The notes: generated by a model not told the origin, from the sequence alone. A stretch of DNA of 64,000 nucleotides from Prevotella sp. CAG:1058 (GCA_000433175.1 HF986692.1:1-64000); one strand, 5' to 3'; counted from the stretch's first letter, positions 7,317 to 17,136 are shown. Translations and numbers: made by a program.

Positions 7317-10300
7317 ATGCTTAACAAGATAATTCATTTCTCATTGCACAACCGCCTGCTCATCCTCGTGGCGGCTGTGCTGCTCACCGTGGGCGGAATA
7401 TACATCACGGGGCAGACCGAAGTCGACGTCTTCCCCGACCTCAACGCGCCAACGGTGGTAGTAATGACCGAAGCCAACGGCATGGCGGCAGAAGAAGTGG
7501 AGCAGCTCGTGACGTTCCCCATAGAGACGGCTGTCAACGGCGCCACACACGTACGCCGCGTACGCTCGTCGTCGGCGACGGGTTTCTCGGTGGTGTGGGT
7601 CGAGTTCGACTGGGACACTGACATCTACCTGGCGCGCCAGATAGTGTCGGAGAAGCTCGCGGCGGTGACCGAGACGCTTCCCGAGAACGTGGGCAAGCCT
7701 ACACTGGGCCCGCAGTCGTCGATACTCGGAGAAGTACTCATCGTCGGACTTACGGCCGACAGCACCTCGATGATGGACCTGCGCACCCTGGCCGACTGGA
7801 CCATACGCCCCAGGCTTATGTCAACGGGCGGCGTGTCGCAGGTGGCCGTGCTCGGCGGCGACATCAAGGAATACCAGATACTGCTGCATCCGGGACGCAT
7901 GGCGCACTACGGAGTGACGCTGGGCGAGGTCATGGCTGTCACCGACCAGATGAACCGCAACACCAACGGAGGCGTAATCTACGAGTACGGCAACGAATAC
8001 ATTGTGCGCGGAGTGGTGTCGACCACCGAGGTGGAGAAGATGGCCGACGCCGTAGTCAAGAGCGTTAACGGCGACGCAGTGACGCTGGGCGACGTGGCCG
8101 ACGTGCAGGTTGGCAGCCAGGTGCCGCGCCTCGGACTGGCGTCGGAAAAGGGCAAGCCGGCCGTCCTGCTGACGGTGACCAAGCAGCCCGACACCGGCAC
8201 CATCGAACTTACCGAACGGTTGGAGGCCGCACTCAAGGACTTGAAGAAGAACATGCCTGCCGACGTGCATGTGTCGACCGACATTTTCCGCCAGTCGCGC
8301 TTCATTGAAAGCTCGGTGAAGAACGTCGAACACTCGCTCTACGAAGGCGCGATATTCGTCGTAATAGTGCTGTTCCTCTTCCTAGCAAACGTCCGCACCA
8401 CTGTAATATCGCTAATCACGCTGCCCATCTCGCTGCTCATCTCGCTCATAGTGCTTAACTATTTCGGCATGAGCGTCAACACGATGAGCCTCGGCGGACT
8501 GGCAATCGCAATCGGTTCGCTGGTCGACGACGCGATAGTAGACGTGGAGAACGTATGGAAACACTTGCGCGAGAACCGCGCACTGCCCAAGGACGAGCGC
8601 CTGCCCATGCTCGACGTGGTGTTCAATGCGTCGCGCGAGGTGCGCATGCCGATACTCAACTCCACGGCGATAATCATCGTCAGCTTCATTCCCCTGTTTT
8701 ATCTCAGCGGCATGGAAGGCCGCATGCTCATACCGCTCGGCGTGGCATTCATCGTCGCCCTGGTAGCTTCGACCATCGTTGCGCTGACGCTCACGCCCGT
8801 ACTTTGCAGCTACCTGCTCGGCGGCAAGCATGAAGACAAGGTGCCGAAGGAAGCCTTCGTGGCCGCATGGCTAAAGAAACACTATGAGCGTTGGCTCGTG
8901 TGGGCGCTCGACCACAAGCGTCCCGTGGTGCTGACGACGGCCGCGCTGTTCGTAGCCGCACTCGGACTGTTCTTCACCTTGGGGCACAGCTTCCTGCCTA
9001 AGTTCAACGAAGGCTCGTTCACAATCAACATAAGCTCCATGCCGGGCATATCGCTCGAGGAGTCTGACCGCATCGGACGGCGCGCCGAAGAAATCCTCCT
9101 GTCGATTCCCGAAATACAGACCGTGGCCCGAAAGACCGGCCGCGCCGAGCTCGACGAGCACGCCCTGGGCGTTAACGTGTCGGAAATAGAGGCGCCGTTC
9201 GAGCTGAAAGACCGCTCGCACGAGGAGCTTCTTGACGACGTGCGCCACAAACTCTCCGTAATATCTGGCGCCAACATCGAGATAGGCCAGCCCATAAGCC
9301 ACCGCATCGACGCAATGCTGAGCGGCACGCAGGCCGGCATCGCCATCAAGCTCTTCGGCGACGACCTCAACAAGATGTTCGAGCTGGGCAACCAGATAAA
9401 GGACGCCATAGCCGACGTGGACGGCATTGCAGACCTCAACGTGGAGCAGCAGGTGGAGCGTCCGGAGCTTGAAATCAAGCCGAAACGCGAGATGCTGAAG
9501 ATGTACGGCATACCGTTGGCCGACTTCAACACGTTCGTCCGCGTCAACATGGCAGGCGAAACGGTGTCGCAGGTGTACGAGAAGGGCGGCAGCTTCAACC
9601 TCGTGGTGCGTGCTGCAGAGCACGACCGCTGCGACATGGAGCGCATTCGCGACCTCATGATAGACACTCCCGACGGACGGAAGATACCGCTTGCCAACGT
9701 GGCCGAGGTGACTTCGGCAATGGGACCGAACACCATCAACCGCGAGAACGTTAAGCGCAAGATAGTAATCTCTGCCAACGCGAGCGGCAGGGACATGCGA
9801 AGCGTAGTCAACGACATACAAAAGCGTGTAGCCGAGAAGGTCGAAATGCCCGAAGGTTACCACGTGGAATACGGCGGACAGTTCGAGAGCGAGCAGTCGG
9901 CCAGCCGCACACTGACGCTCGCCTCGGTGCTGAGCATCATCGTAATCTTCCTCCTTCTCTACATGCAGTTCAAGAACGCGCTCGAAAGCGCGGTAATACT
10001 CATCAACCTGCCGCTGGCACTTATCGGCGGCGTGTTCACCCTCGTATGCACCACGGGCGAAATAAGCATTCCTGCGATAATAGGCTTCATCTCGCTGTTC
10101 GGCATCGCCACGCGCAACGGCATGCTGCTGATAAACCGCTACAACATGCTGCGCGGCGAAAAGGAAACGCCGCTCCGCGAGTGCATCGTACACGGTTCGC
10201 TCGACCGTCTTAACCCCATCCTCATGACGGCCCTTTGCTCGGCGCTCGCCCTTATACCGCTGGCGCTGCGCGGAAGCCTGCCAGGCAACGAGATACAAAG

Positions 10301-10409
10301 CCCCATGGCGAAGGTCATCCTGGGCGGTCTGCTCACGTCGACGTTCCTCAACGGTTTCATTATCCCTATCGTCTACGAGTGGATGAACAAGAAGAAAATA
10401 GTGAAATAG
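7317..10409 (+). CDS. Heavy-metal RND efflux pump, CusA/CzcA family
   Basis: 1030 residues, the usual length of HME-type RND transporters. The N-terminal helix, porter domains and twelve membrane segments are visible: a first bundle after about residue 340 (FVVIVLFLFLANVRTTVISL) and a second after about 860. The fourth membrane segment carries the acidic proton-relay motif (GSLVDDAIVDVEN), and TRNGMLLINRYN marks the second half. The family exports Cu+, Ag+, Zn2+, Co2+ or Ni2+ from periplasm or cytoplasm using proton motive force. It sits 57 bp after the adaptor and 20 bp before the outer-membrane factor. Confidence 0.94.
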   Translation: MLNKIIHFSLHNRLLILVAAVLLTVGGIYITGQTEVDVFPDLNAPTVVVMTEANGMAAEEVEQLVTFPIETAVNGATHVRRVRSSSATGFSVVWVEFDWDTDIYLARQIVSEKLAAVTETLPENVGKPTLGPQSSILGEVLIVGLTADSTSMMDLRTLADWTIRPRLMSTGGVSQVAVLGGDIKEYQILLHPGRMAHYGVTLGEVMAVTDQMNRNTNGGVIYEYGNEYIVRGVVSTTEVEKMADAVVKSVNGDAVTLGDVADVQVGSQVPRLGLASEKGKPAVLLTVTKQPDTGTIELTERLEAALKDLKKNMPADVHVSTDIFRQSRFIESSVKNVEHSLYEGAIFVVIVLFLFLANVRTTVISLITLPISLLISLIVLNYFGMSVNTMSLGGLAIAIGSLVDDAIVDVENVWKHLRENRALPKDERLPMLDVVFNASREVRMPILNSTAIIIVSFIPLFYLSGMEGRMLIPLGVAFIVALVASTIVALTLTPVLCSYLLGGKHEDKVPKEAFVAAWLKKHYERWLVWALDHKRPVVLTTAALFVAALGLFFTLGHSFLPKFNEGSFTINISSMPGISLEESDRIGRRAEEILLSIPEIQTVARKTGRAELDEHALGVNVSEIEAPFELKDRSHEELLDDVRHKLSVISGANIEIGQPISHRIDAMLSGTQAGIAIKLFGDDLNKMFELGNQIKDAIADVDGIADLNVEQQVERPELEIKPKREMLKMYGIPLADFNTFVRVNMAGETVSQVYEKGGSFNLVVRAAEHDRCDMERIRDLMIDTPDGRKIPLANVAEVTSAMGPNTINRENVKRKIVISANASGRDMRSVVNDIQKRVAEKVEMPEGYHVEYGGQFESEQSASRTLTLASVLSIIVIFLLLYMQFKNALESAVILINLPLALIGGVFTLVCTTGEISIPAIIGFISLFGIATRNGMLLINRYNMLRGEKETPLRECIVHGSLDRLNPILMTALCSALALIPLALRGSLPGNEIQSPMAKVILGGLLTSTFLNGFIIPIVYEWMNKKKIVK

Positions 10410-10429
10410 ACATTAAAGCACAAGGCAAG

Positions 10430-11599
10430 ATGAAATCAACCATAATGACAATAGCCGCCCTCGCCCTCGCGGCAAGCGTGCAGGCGCAGACCATAGGCGA
10501 CGTACTGAAGAGCGTGGAACAGAACAACATGGAGCTGCAGGCAATGCTGAAAGGCAACGAGGCGGCCGACCTGGAGACGCGCAGGGAGAACTACCTGGAA
10601 GACCCTTCGATGGAATACAGCCCGTTTTTCAACAATGACGCAAGGGGAATGGCAAGCTCGGAGCTTGTAGTCAAGCAGGGTTTCGACTTCCCCACCCTGT
10701 ACGGGGCGCGTAGCAAGGCTGCGAAACTGCAGAGCGGAGTGCGCGAACTGGAGTACCGCACGGCACGCCGCGACCTGCTGCTGCAGGCCAAAAACATCTG
10801 CCTCGACCTTGTACACCTTGACAAGCAGAAGGCGATACTGGCCGAGCGGCGCAAGAACGCCGACGAACTGTTGGCAATGTTCACCGAGAAATACGACAAC
10901 GGCGACGCCACTTCGCTCGAACTGAACAAGATAAAAATGGAGCGCATGAACCTTGCAACGGAGCTTACGCAGGCCGAGACGGCGCGCGCCGAGGCGCTGA
11001 GCCAGCTATGCGCGCTCAACGGCGGCAAGCCCATAGACCTCGGCACGGCCGAATATCCCGCCCTGCCCGACGCCGGCACGGCAGCCCTGTACGAGCAGGC
11101 GGTAAGCTCGGACGTTACGGTCATGGCGGCGCAGGCATCAGTCAAGGCAGCCGAACAGGACATAAAGGTGAACAAACAGAGCTGGATACCTAAACTGGAG
11201 GTGGGCTACCGCCGCAACACCGACGGCCGCGACGCGAGCAACGGCTTCCTCATAGGCGGCTCGATACCCCTGTTCTCAAGCAAGAACAAGGTGAAGACGG
11301 CCAAGGCGCGGCACACCGAGGCGCGCATGAGGCAGACCGAGGCGGCGATAAAGGCCGAAAGCTCGGCTCGTGCGCTGATAGACAAGATGGACCGCCTCGA
11401 CGCCGTCATGAAGGCCTACGACGTGCCGTTGATGCGCCAGACGCTGTCGCTGCTGCGCACGGCGGTAGAGAACGGCCAGATATCGGTGACCGACTACTAC
11501 GTGGAGGCGGACAACGTGTACCGCAACCTGCTTGCCTACATGGACGTGGAGAGGCAGTACCACGGCGTGGTGGCAGACATAACGAAAAACGGGCTGTAA
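10430..11599 (+). CDS. TolC-family outer-membrane efflux protein
   Basis: 389 residues with a signal peptide ending AASVQAQ, then two repeats of long helices broken by beta strands (for example VVKQGFDFPTLYGARS and GFLIGGSIPLFSSKNKVKTA), as in the outer-membrane factor family. It is shorter than classical TolC. The start at 10430 gives a proper signal peptide; an upstream in-frame ATG inside the pump gene is rejected. It completes the tripartite metal pump. A shared terminator follows. Confidence 0.88.
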   Translation: MKSTIMTIAALALAASVQAQTIGDVLKSVEQNNMELQAMLKGNEAADLETRRENYLEDPSMEYSPFFNNDARGMASSELVVKQGFDFPTLYGARSKAAKLQSGVRELEYRTARRDLLLQAKNICLDLVHLDKQKAILAERRKNADELLAMFTEKYDNGDATSLELNKIKMERMNLATELTQAETARAEALSQLCALNGGKPIDLGTAEYPALPDAGTAALYEQAVSSDVTVMAAQASVKAAEQDIKVNKQSWIPKLEVGYRRNTDGRDASNGFLIGGSIPLFSSKNKVKTAKARHTEARMRQTEAAIKAESSARALIDKMDRLDAVMKAYDVPLMRQTLSLLRTAVENGQISVTDYYVEADNVYRNLLAYMDVERQYHGVVADITKNGL

Positions 11600-11624
11600 T
11601 CATACAGCCCGTTTTTCGTTATCA
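11590..11624. terminator. Bidirectional terminator between convergent genes
   Basis: GAAAAACGGGCTGTA and TACAGCCCGTTTTTC form a perfect hairpin with an A-tract on one side and a T-tract on the other, so it can stop transcription from both the efflux operon (+) and the nitroreductase operon (-). Its left arm overlaps the last codons of the TolC-family gene. Confidence 0.85.
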
Positions 11625-12149
11625 TTCAACAAACCTTACATAATCCTCCTTGCGTGGGGCGGCGTCCCTGACGGCGCCTTCGGCGGCATAACCCAGCACG
11701 CAGTGGCCTATGCCCTCGTAGTCGCCCTCGATGCCCCAGTCGCGCAACAGGGCCTTGCCCTCGTCGCTGTCGAACACCTCCTTGGCGCGGTGTATCCAGC
11801 AGCTGCCCAGCCCCAGGGCGTGGGCGGCGTTCATAAGGTTGCCCATTACGAGCGAACCGTCATACAGGTAAGTGGGGCGGCTCCTGTCGGCAAGCACCAC
11901 GAGCACGACCGGTGCGCCGTAGAACGGGTCGGTGTTTGTGCCCAGCACGGCGGCGTTGAGCTCCGACAGACGGTCGCGCACGGCCTTAGAGGTAACTGCC
12001 ACTATCAGCGGCGACTGCGCGCCGCGGCCCGTCGGGGCGTAAGTACCGGCCTCGGCCACGGCCTCGACAAGGCTGCGTGCGGGCATCCTGTCAGGAACGA
12101 AGGCGCGCACGCTGCGGCGCGTCTTCATGTTTTCCATAACTTCGTTCAT
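11622..12149 (-). CDS. Nitroreductase-family FMN oxidoreductase
   Basis: 175 residues. N-terminal TRRSVRAFVPDRMP, AGTYAPTGRGAQSPL and the C-terminal ALGLGSCWIH are typical of the FMN-binding nitroreductase family (NAD(P)H-dependent reduction of flavins, quinones or nitro compounds). The start at 12149 follows an AAAGGAAA ribosome-binding site. It is the last gene of a minus-strand set with the reactivation protein and UroD-like methyltransferase (42 bp gap). A role in supplying electrons for cobalamin re-reduction is possible but not shown; the family is broad. It lacks the features that would make it BluB with confidence. Confidence 0.85.
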   Translation of the reverse strand: MNEVMENMKTRRSVRAFVPDRMPARSLVEAVAEAGTYAPTGRGAQSPLIVAVTSKAVRDRLSELNAAVLGTNTDPFYGAPVVLVVLADRSRPTYLYDGSLVMGNLMNAAHALGLGSCWIHRAKEVFDSDEGKALLRDWGIEGDYEGIGHCVLGYAAEGAVRDAAPRKEDYVRFVE

Positions 12150-12191
12150 ATTATTTCCTTTTTAAAAGTTTATCGTCAACATCCGGGCGGC

Positions 12192-12875
12192 TCACTTGCG
12201 GCGGCGCTTGTAGCAGTCCTTATAGTCGCATAGGCCGCACGAATACTCAAGTTTCCTTACCCCTTCACCAATGCCTATCACGCCGCTCACCGACTTGATG
12301 GGCAGCATCAGGCTCGAGTCTGTAAGGCTGACGCCGCACGGGCGCTCGATGCCGAACAGCGGAAAGAGCTTCTGCTGCTCAGACACGTGCCAGCCGCAGT
12401 AGCCCGGGCTGAAGCGGTTGGTGTGCAGCCATCCGCGCGTGCCTATCTCATGCTGCAGCGCCTGCTCCATGCAGTCGGCCGTGCGCTCGGCTATCACCGA
12501 ACCGAACGAGTCGGCAATGAACGTGCGCACCATGTCGTCATCGTCCTTCAGGCGCATCTGGTAGTCCTCGAACTCGACGCCTGCCGTGGCCACGAAGAAG
12601 GCGAAAGCCTGCGAGCCGCGCAGCTGGCGGCTTATGATGCGCCCCACGTGCATGCACGTAGCGCCCACGGTCAGCGTGTTTGCCGCGGTGTCAAGCTCGC
12701 CCTTTGCCACGAAGAAGCAGTAGCGCGGGCGCAGCAGGGCGCTTATCTGGCGCTCCACGGCAGCCACCTCGTCCTTAACGTCGTCGCCGGGCTCGGCACC
12801 GCCGTAGCCCATCTGTTCGTAGACCTCGCCCAACGGCAGGGCGAGGTCGCCGTATGTCAATTCGTCGAAAGTCAT
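12192..12875 (-). CDS. Stand-alone MetH-type cobalamin reactivation (activation-domain) protein
   Basis: 227 residues. The segment NRFSPGYCGWHVSEQQKLF matches the AdoMet-binding motif of the C-terminal activation domain of cobalamin-dependent methionine synthase (R.SPGY...P....Q), followed by GVSLTDSSLMLPIKSVSGV, also conserved there. The protein ends in a Cys cluster (CGLCDYKDCYKRRRK). Such domains re-methylate Co(II) cobalamin with AdoMet and an electron donor. A separate activation protein is known beside MetH in Thermotoga maritima (TM0269). Here it could serve the fused methyltransferase at 1169-4225, which lacks this domain. The gene lies 32 bp after the UroD-like methyltransferase gene in the same operon. 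Confidence 0.85.
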   Translation of the reverse strand: MTFDELTYGDLALPLGEVYEQMGYGGAEPGDDVKDEVAAVERQISALLRPRYCFFVAKGELDTAANTLTVGATCMHVGRIISRQLRGSQAFAFFVATAGVEFEDYQMRLKDDDDMVRTFIADSFGSVIAERTADCMEQALQHEIGTRGWLHTNRFSPGYCGWHVSEQQKLFPLFGIERPCGVSLTDSSLMLPIKSVSGVIGIGEGVRKLEYSCGLCDYKDCYKRRRK

Positions 12876-12907
12876 TGTCCTTTTATATCAGCGTAATGCC
12901 GCAGGCG

Positions 12908-13918
12908 TCAGCGGCGGCTGTTAAACTCGCTTACGGCGTCGAAAAAGGCGTCTATGTTGGCAGCCGGCGTATGCGGCGGAGTGTCGCATCCGCTCGATAT
13001 GACAAAGTTGGAGAAGCCGCTCATCTGCTCGAGCAGCCCGAGCGTGGCGCGGCGCATGTCGTCGGGCGTGGCGTCCTTGAACAGCGACACGGGGTCGAGG
13101 TTGCCCATAGAGAGCGCCGTGGGCGGCACGCCGCGCGTAACGTCGGCCATGTCGCACTTGTTGCCGAAGTGGTATGCGGCGGCTCCCGTGGCCGCCATGG
13201 CGTGCGTACACTGCCCCGTGTTGCCGCAGTTGTGCAGAACAACGGTGAACCAGTCGTCCTGAACGGCCTCGACAATGCGCTTCACGTACACCGAGGAGAA
13301 CTCCATGCAGTCGTCGTCAGACAGCAGTCCGGCTGCCGGCTCGGCCATGACAACGCCGTTGGCGCCAGCCTCCTTAAGCGCGAGGCAGTATTTCAGTATG
13401 AAGTCGGTACACTTACCGAGCAGCTCGCGCGCGGCTTCGGGACTCTCTATGATGAGCATCATTATCTCCGACATGTCATAAAGCCTGCCAGCCAGCGAGA
13501 AGGGGTCTATGCAGCCCGAGAGCACGGGGCGGTCGGTTATCTCGCGTGCGGCCAGCATGCTGGCCTTGATGTACTCCGGCACGCGCCCCGCGCGCAGCGA
13601 AGGCACCTCCAGCTTCTTAATGTCGGCCACGCCGTCGAGCAGGTGTCCGCGCACGGCAGGCACCTCGTCGGGCTCTTTCACTATGTCGGCGCCGAAGGCC
13701 TCTGCCTCTACCGTGAGGTCCATTATCACCGTCGCCGCCGCCGTGGGGTACTTGGCAGCCAACGCCTTTACGGCGTCGGCGTGCACGCGGCCGTCGCTCA
13801 CGGCGTCGACAACGCGCCGTCCTATCAGTTCGATACCAGGATGCGTCATTATGGGCACGGCGGCAACGCGGCCGCCGGCTATCAGCGAGCGCATCCATTC
13901 TGTCATGTTGATTTTCAT
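12908..13918 (-). CDS. UroD-like corrinoid methyltransferase (MtaA/CmuA family)
   Basis: 336 residues. The fold is that of uroporphyrinogen decarboxylase, but the zinc-type motif of MtaA-like methyltransferases is present: VVLHNCGNTGQ (H.C) and, about 75 residues later, SSGCDTPPHTP. These enzymes carry methyl groups between a corrinoid protein and a thiol or a methyl donor; a haem role is unlikely. The start at 13918 (MKINMTEWMRSLIAGG) is preferred over an upstream ATG at 13972 because the family begins here. It heads an operon with the reactivation protein and nitroreductase and has a good promoter at 14000-14030. No dedicated corrinoid protein lies beside it, so its partner may be the B12 module of the fused protein or one elsewhere. 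Confidence 0.87.
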   Translation of the reverse strand: MKINMTEWMRSLIAGGRVAAVPIMTHPGIELIGRRVVDAVSDGRVHADAVKALAAKYPTAAATVIMDLTVEAEAFGADIVKEPDEVPAVRGHLLDGVADIKKLEVPSLRAGRVPEYIKASMLAAREITDRPVLSGCIDPFSLAGRLYDMSEIMMLIIESPEAARELLGKCTDFILKYCLALKEAGANGVVMAEPAAGLLSDDDCMEFSSVYVKRIVEAVQDDWFTVVLHNCGNTGQCTHAMAATGAAAYHFGNKCDMADVTRGVPPTALSMGNLDPVSLFKDATPDDMRRATLGLLEQMSGFSNFVISSGCDTPPHTPAANIDAFFDAVSEFNSRR

Positions 13919-13999
13919 AAACAGCGTGTAGGCCGGCATGCTGCGCCGCCCCCTGCAAGGCCGCCGCGGCATGTCGGCAGGTTAATAGTTTATTTTCTG

Positions 14000-14030
14000 C
14001 AAATATAATGTTTTACGCGCAAACGGCAAA
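14000..14030 (-). promoter_or_regulatory. Promoter of the UroD methyltransferase-reactivase operon
   Basis: Read on the minus strand: TTTG (14030-14027), a 19-nt spacer, then TATATTTG (14007-14000). This fits the Bacteroidota -33/-7 pattern. The start codon is about 82 bp downstream of the -7 box. Confidence 0.65.
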
Positions 14031-14133
14031 AACAAACGTCCCTGTTTTTTTGTTTTCCGCAAACAAAGTCACAGCAGCACATTGCCGTATGCCTCAACGC
14101 AACGACCTGAAACACAGCGCATTGCGCCATGCG

Positions 14134-14221
14134 TTGCAAAAGGCATCCTTTTACCGTCCCAAAGGTTACCTTTTGCAGCGTAAAAGGCCGCATCTTGCAG
14201 GGCCAAAGGCCGTCTTCAGCA
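14134..14221. repeat. 4 x 22-nt palindromic repeat element, copy B
   Basis: Four 22-nt units in exact register (14134, 14156, 14178, 14200). It lies in the 434-bp divergent intergenic region between the UroD methyltransferase operon and the TonB receptor gene. The remainder of that region is AT-rich upstream sequence of the receptor gene (AACTTTGC near 14321 is a weak -7 candidate). Confidence 0.88.
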
Positions 14222-14352
14222 ATGCGCCCCGTCAGCGGGCACGGTTTTGTAACAAGTTTTTAATATGTTGTTAAGAATATTAAAAAAGCCATGCAACACA
14301 TCTGTAACACAAAAGGCGGAACTTTGCACCCGTCAAATCATTCAAAGTTTTT

Positions 14353-17136
14353 ATGAAGAAGAATTACAGGAAATTATCGATGTTTTGTGCATCAATGATG
14401 CTTGCGGCCACGGTTTTTGCCGCACCTGAACCAACTGAAGCAAACTTAGGAGTAATGCGCGGACGCGTGGTAGACTCGCAGAACCAGGTACTGCCGGGCG
14501 CGACCGTGATGATAGAGAGCCTGCACACGGGCGTGGTGAGCGACGTCAACGGCTACTACACACTGGCTAACATAAAGCCCGGAACGTACAAGGTAAAGGT
14601 ATCATACGTGGGCTATGAGCCGCAGATACTTACACTCACCGTAAGCCCGGACAAGACCTCGGTGCATGACTTCGTGCTCAACGACGGCATCGAACTGCAG
14701 GGCGTTGAGGTAAAGGGCGCGTTCCACGGACAGAGCCGCGCCATAAACCAGCAGAAAAACAACTTCAACCTGACAAACATAGTGTCTGCCGACCAGGTGG
14801 GAAAATTCCCCGACTCTAACATCGGCGACGCACTCAAGCGAATCAACGGCATCAACGTGCAGTACGACCAGGGCGAGGCACGCTTCGGACAGGTGCGCGG
14901 CACGTCGCCCGACCTTACCAGCGTGACCATCAACGGCAACCGCCTGCCGTCTGCCGAAGGAGACGCGCGCAACGTGCAGCTCGACCTCATACCGGCGGAC
15001 ATGATTCAGACCATCGAGGTTAACAAGGTGGTGACCGCCGACATGGACGGTGACGCCATAGGCGGAGCCATCAACCTGGTGACCAAGAACACACCTTACC
15101 GCCGCGTGTTCAACGTAACCGCAGGCACGGGCTACAACTGGATAAGCGACAAGATGCAGCTCAACCTCGGCGCAACCTTCGGCGACCGCTTCTTCAACGA
15201 CAAGCTGGGACTCATGGCCGCCGTGTCATACCAGAACTCGCCGGCAGGCTCTGACAACACGGAGTTCGAGTACGACCTCGACGACGACGGCAACGTGGTG
15301 CTCACCGACGCGGAGGTGCGCCAGTATTACGTAACCCGCGAGCGCCAGAGCTATTCGCTCTCGTTAGACTACGACTTCAACCCGACAAACAAGATATTCT
15401 TCAACGGCATATACAACCGCCGCAACGACTGGGAGAACCGTTACCGCGTAAGCTACAAGGACCTTGACAAGGACCCGGGAGAGATGAAGGCCGAGATACA
15501 GACCAAGGCCGGCTCTAACGACAACCGCGGCGCACGCCTCGAGCTGCAGCAGACCATGGACTTCACCCTCGGCGGCAACCACCTGCTCTGGGACAGGCTG
15601 CAAGCCGACTGGACGGCATCTTACGCCCGTGCAAGCGAAGACCGCCCAGAGGAGCGTTACATGACGCTCGAGCAGAAGGACATCACCATCGACATGGCCG
15701 ACGAGGGCGAACGCCAGCCCTACTCGCTCACGCCCATCTCGGTACACGAGGGCAAATGGAAGCTGGACGAGTTCACCAACGCCGACGAGAACATACGCGA
15801 GGACGAGTGGAAGGCCAAGGCTGACTTCGAACTTCCCCTCTCAAGCGGACTCTTCGGCAACACGCTGAAGTTCGGTGCAAAGTACACCCACAAGCATAAG
15901 ACCAAGGACGTGCTGTGCTACGAGTACAAGGACGGATACAAAGACCTCTACGGCGACGAATACACCAACCACTACGTGTCACAGATACGCGACGGATTCA
16001 TGCCCGGAGACCAGTACACAGCTACAGACTTCATCGACAAGGACTACATCGGCAGCTTCACTTCGGCCGACTTCAATAAGATGCAGGGCGAGAAGGTGCT
16101 CGAAGAGTCGTCAGGCAACTACGACGCAACCGAGCAGGTTACTGCCGCCTACCTGCGCTTCAACCAGAAGCTCGGACGCAAGCTCGAACTTATGCTCGGA
16201 CTCCGCATGGAGGCTACAAGCCTTGAAAACAGCGGCTTCAACTGGATTGTGGACGAAGAGGAGAACGAGACGCTCGAACCCACAGGCACACACAAGAGCA
16301 ACTACGTAAACTGGCTGCCCAGCGTGCTGCTGAAATGGGACGCCAACGACAATCTCAAGGTACGCGCCTCTTACACCAAGACGCTGGCACGTCCGAAGTA
16401 CTCGCACCTCGTGCCCGGAAGCACGATCAACCGTTCGGAATCACCCGTCGAAGTGTTCGTGGGCAACGCTGACCTGAAGCCTATCATCTCCAACAACTAC
16501 GACCTGTCTGCCGAATACTACTTCAAGAGCGTAGGACTCGTGTCGGCATCACTCTTCTACAAGCGCGTCAACGACTACATCGTGAACCACGTGGAGCGCG
16601 GAGCCTACCAGACTTACGAGGACGCGGAGATAACCCGCCCGACCAACGCCTTCGACGCAGACCTCATGGGAGTTGAGCTCGGATTCCAGCGCGACTTCGG
16701 TTTCATCTCGCCGGCACTCAGCTGCCTGGGCTTCTACGGCAACTACACTTACACTAACAGCAGCATCGTAAGGTCGGCCTTCGGCAACAAGGACGAACAG
16801 GCTCTGCCGGGCTCGCCCGAGCACATGGCGAACGCCTCGCTCTACTTCGACAAGTGGGGACTCAACCTGCGCCTGTCATACAACTACACGTCGGCCTTCC
16901 AGGACGACGAGGAGTACCAGGAGGAGGCGCAGCTGCGCCGCTACTACGACGCCGTTAACTACCTTGACCTGAACGCCAGCTACACCTGGGGCAAGAACAT
17001 CAAGTTCACCGTATACGCACAGGCCAACAACCTGCTCAACCAGCCGCTGCGCTACTACCAGGGAGAGAAGGACCGCACGATGCAGGTGGAATACTACGGC
17101 GTGAAGCTCAACGCAGGATTCAAGATTAATTTCTGA
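14353..17136 (+). CDS. TonB-dependent receptor with carboxypeptidase-regulatory-like N-terminal domain
   Basis: 927 residues. Signal peptide (to about residue 23), a beta-sandwich regulatory-like domain (GVMRGRVVDSQNQVLPGATV to about 115), a plug domain (about 125-240: IGDALKRINGINVQYDQGEA, VTINGNRLPSAEGD, IETIEV-like QTIEVNKVVTADMDGDAIGG) and a 22-strand-type beta-barrel ending KLNAGFKINF. It imports a ligand across the outer membrane using TonB energy. No SusD partner follows, so it is not a classic SusCD glycan pair; instead a secreted acid-phosphatase-like gene lies 114 bp downstream. That pairing suggests a phosphorylated ligand or its product, which is inference. Confidence 0.93.
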   Translation: MKKNYRKLSMFCASMMLAATVFAAPEPTEANLGVMRGRVVDSQNQVLPGATVMIESLHTGVVSDVNGYYTLANIKPGTYKVKVSYVGYEPQILTLTVSPDKTSVHDFVLNDGIELQGVEVKGAFHGQSRAINQQKNNFNLTNIVSADQVGKFPDSNIGDALKRINGINVQYDQGEARFGQVRGTSPDLTSVTINGNRLPSAEGDARNVQLDLIPADMIQTIEVNKVVTADMDGDAIGGAINLVTKNTPYRRVFNVTAGTGYNWISDKMQLNLGATFGDRFFNDKLGLMAAVSYQNSPAGSDNTEFEYDLDDDGNVVLTDAEVRQYYVTRERQSYSLSLDYDFNPTNKIFFNGIYNRRNDWENRYRVSYKDLDKDPGEMKAEIQTKAGSNDNRGARLELQQTMDFTLGGNHLLWDRLQADWTASYARASEDRPEERYMTLEQKDITIDMADEGERQPYSLTPISVHEGKWKLDEFTNADENIREDEWKAKADFELPLSSGLFGNTLKFGAKYTHKHKTKDVLCYEYKDGYKDLYGDEYTNHYVSQIRDGFMPGDQYTATDFIDKDYIGSFTSADFNKMQGEKVLEESSGNYDATEQVTAAYLRFNQKLGRKLELMLGLRMEATSLENSGFNWIVDEEENETLEPTGTHKSNYVNWLPSVLLKWDANDNLKVRASYTKTLARPKYSHLVPGSTINRSESPVEVFVGNADLKPIISNNYDLSAEYYFKSVGLVSASLFYKRVNDYIVNHVERGAYQTYEDAEITRPTNAFDADLMGVELGFQRDFGFISPALSCLGFYGNYTYTNSSIVRSAFGNKDEQALPGSPEHMANASLYFDKWGLNLRLSYNYTSAFQDDEEYQEEAQLRRYYDAVNYLDLNASYTWGKNIKFTVYAQANNLLNQPLRYYQGEKDRTMQVEYYGVKLNAGFKINF

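Noticed and set aside
11622-12149. BluB (dimethylbenzimidazole synthase) for B12 lower-ligand synthesis
   Set aside because: Tempting near corrinoid genes, but the sequence reads as a generic nitroreductase and lacks BluB-specific features I can see.
12908-13918. Uroporphyrinogen decarboxylase (haem synthesis, hemE)
   Set aside because: Zinc-ligand motifs and the neighbouring reactivation protein point to an MtaA-like methyltransferase; no haem genes are nearby.
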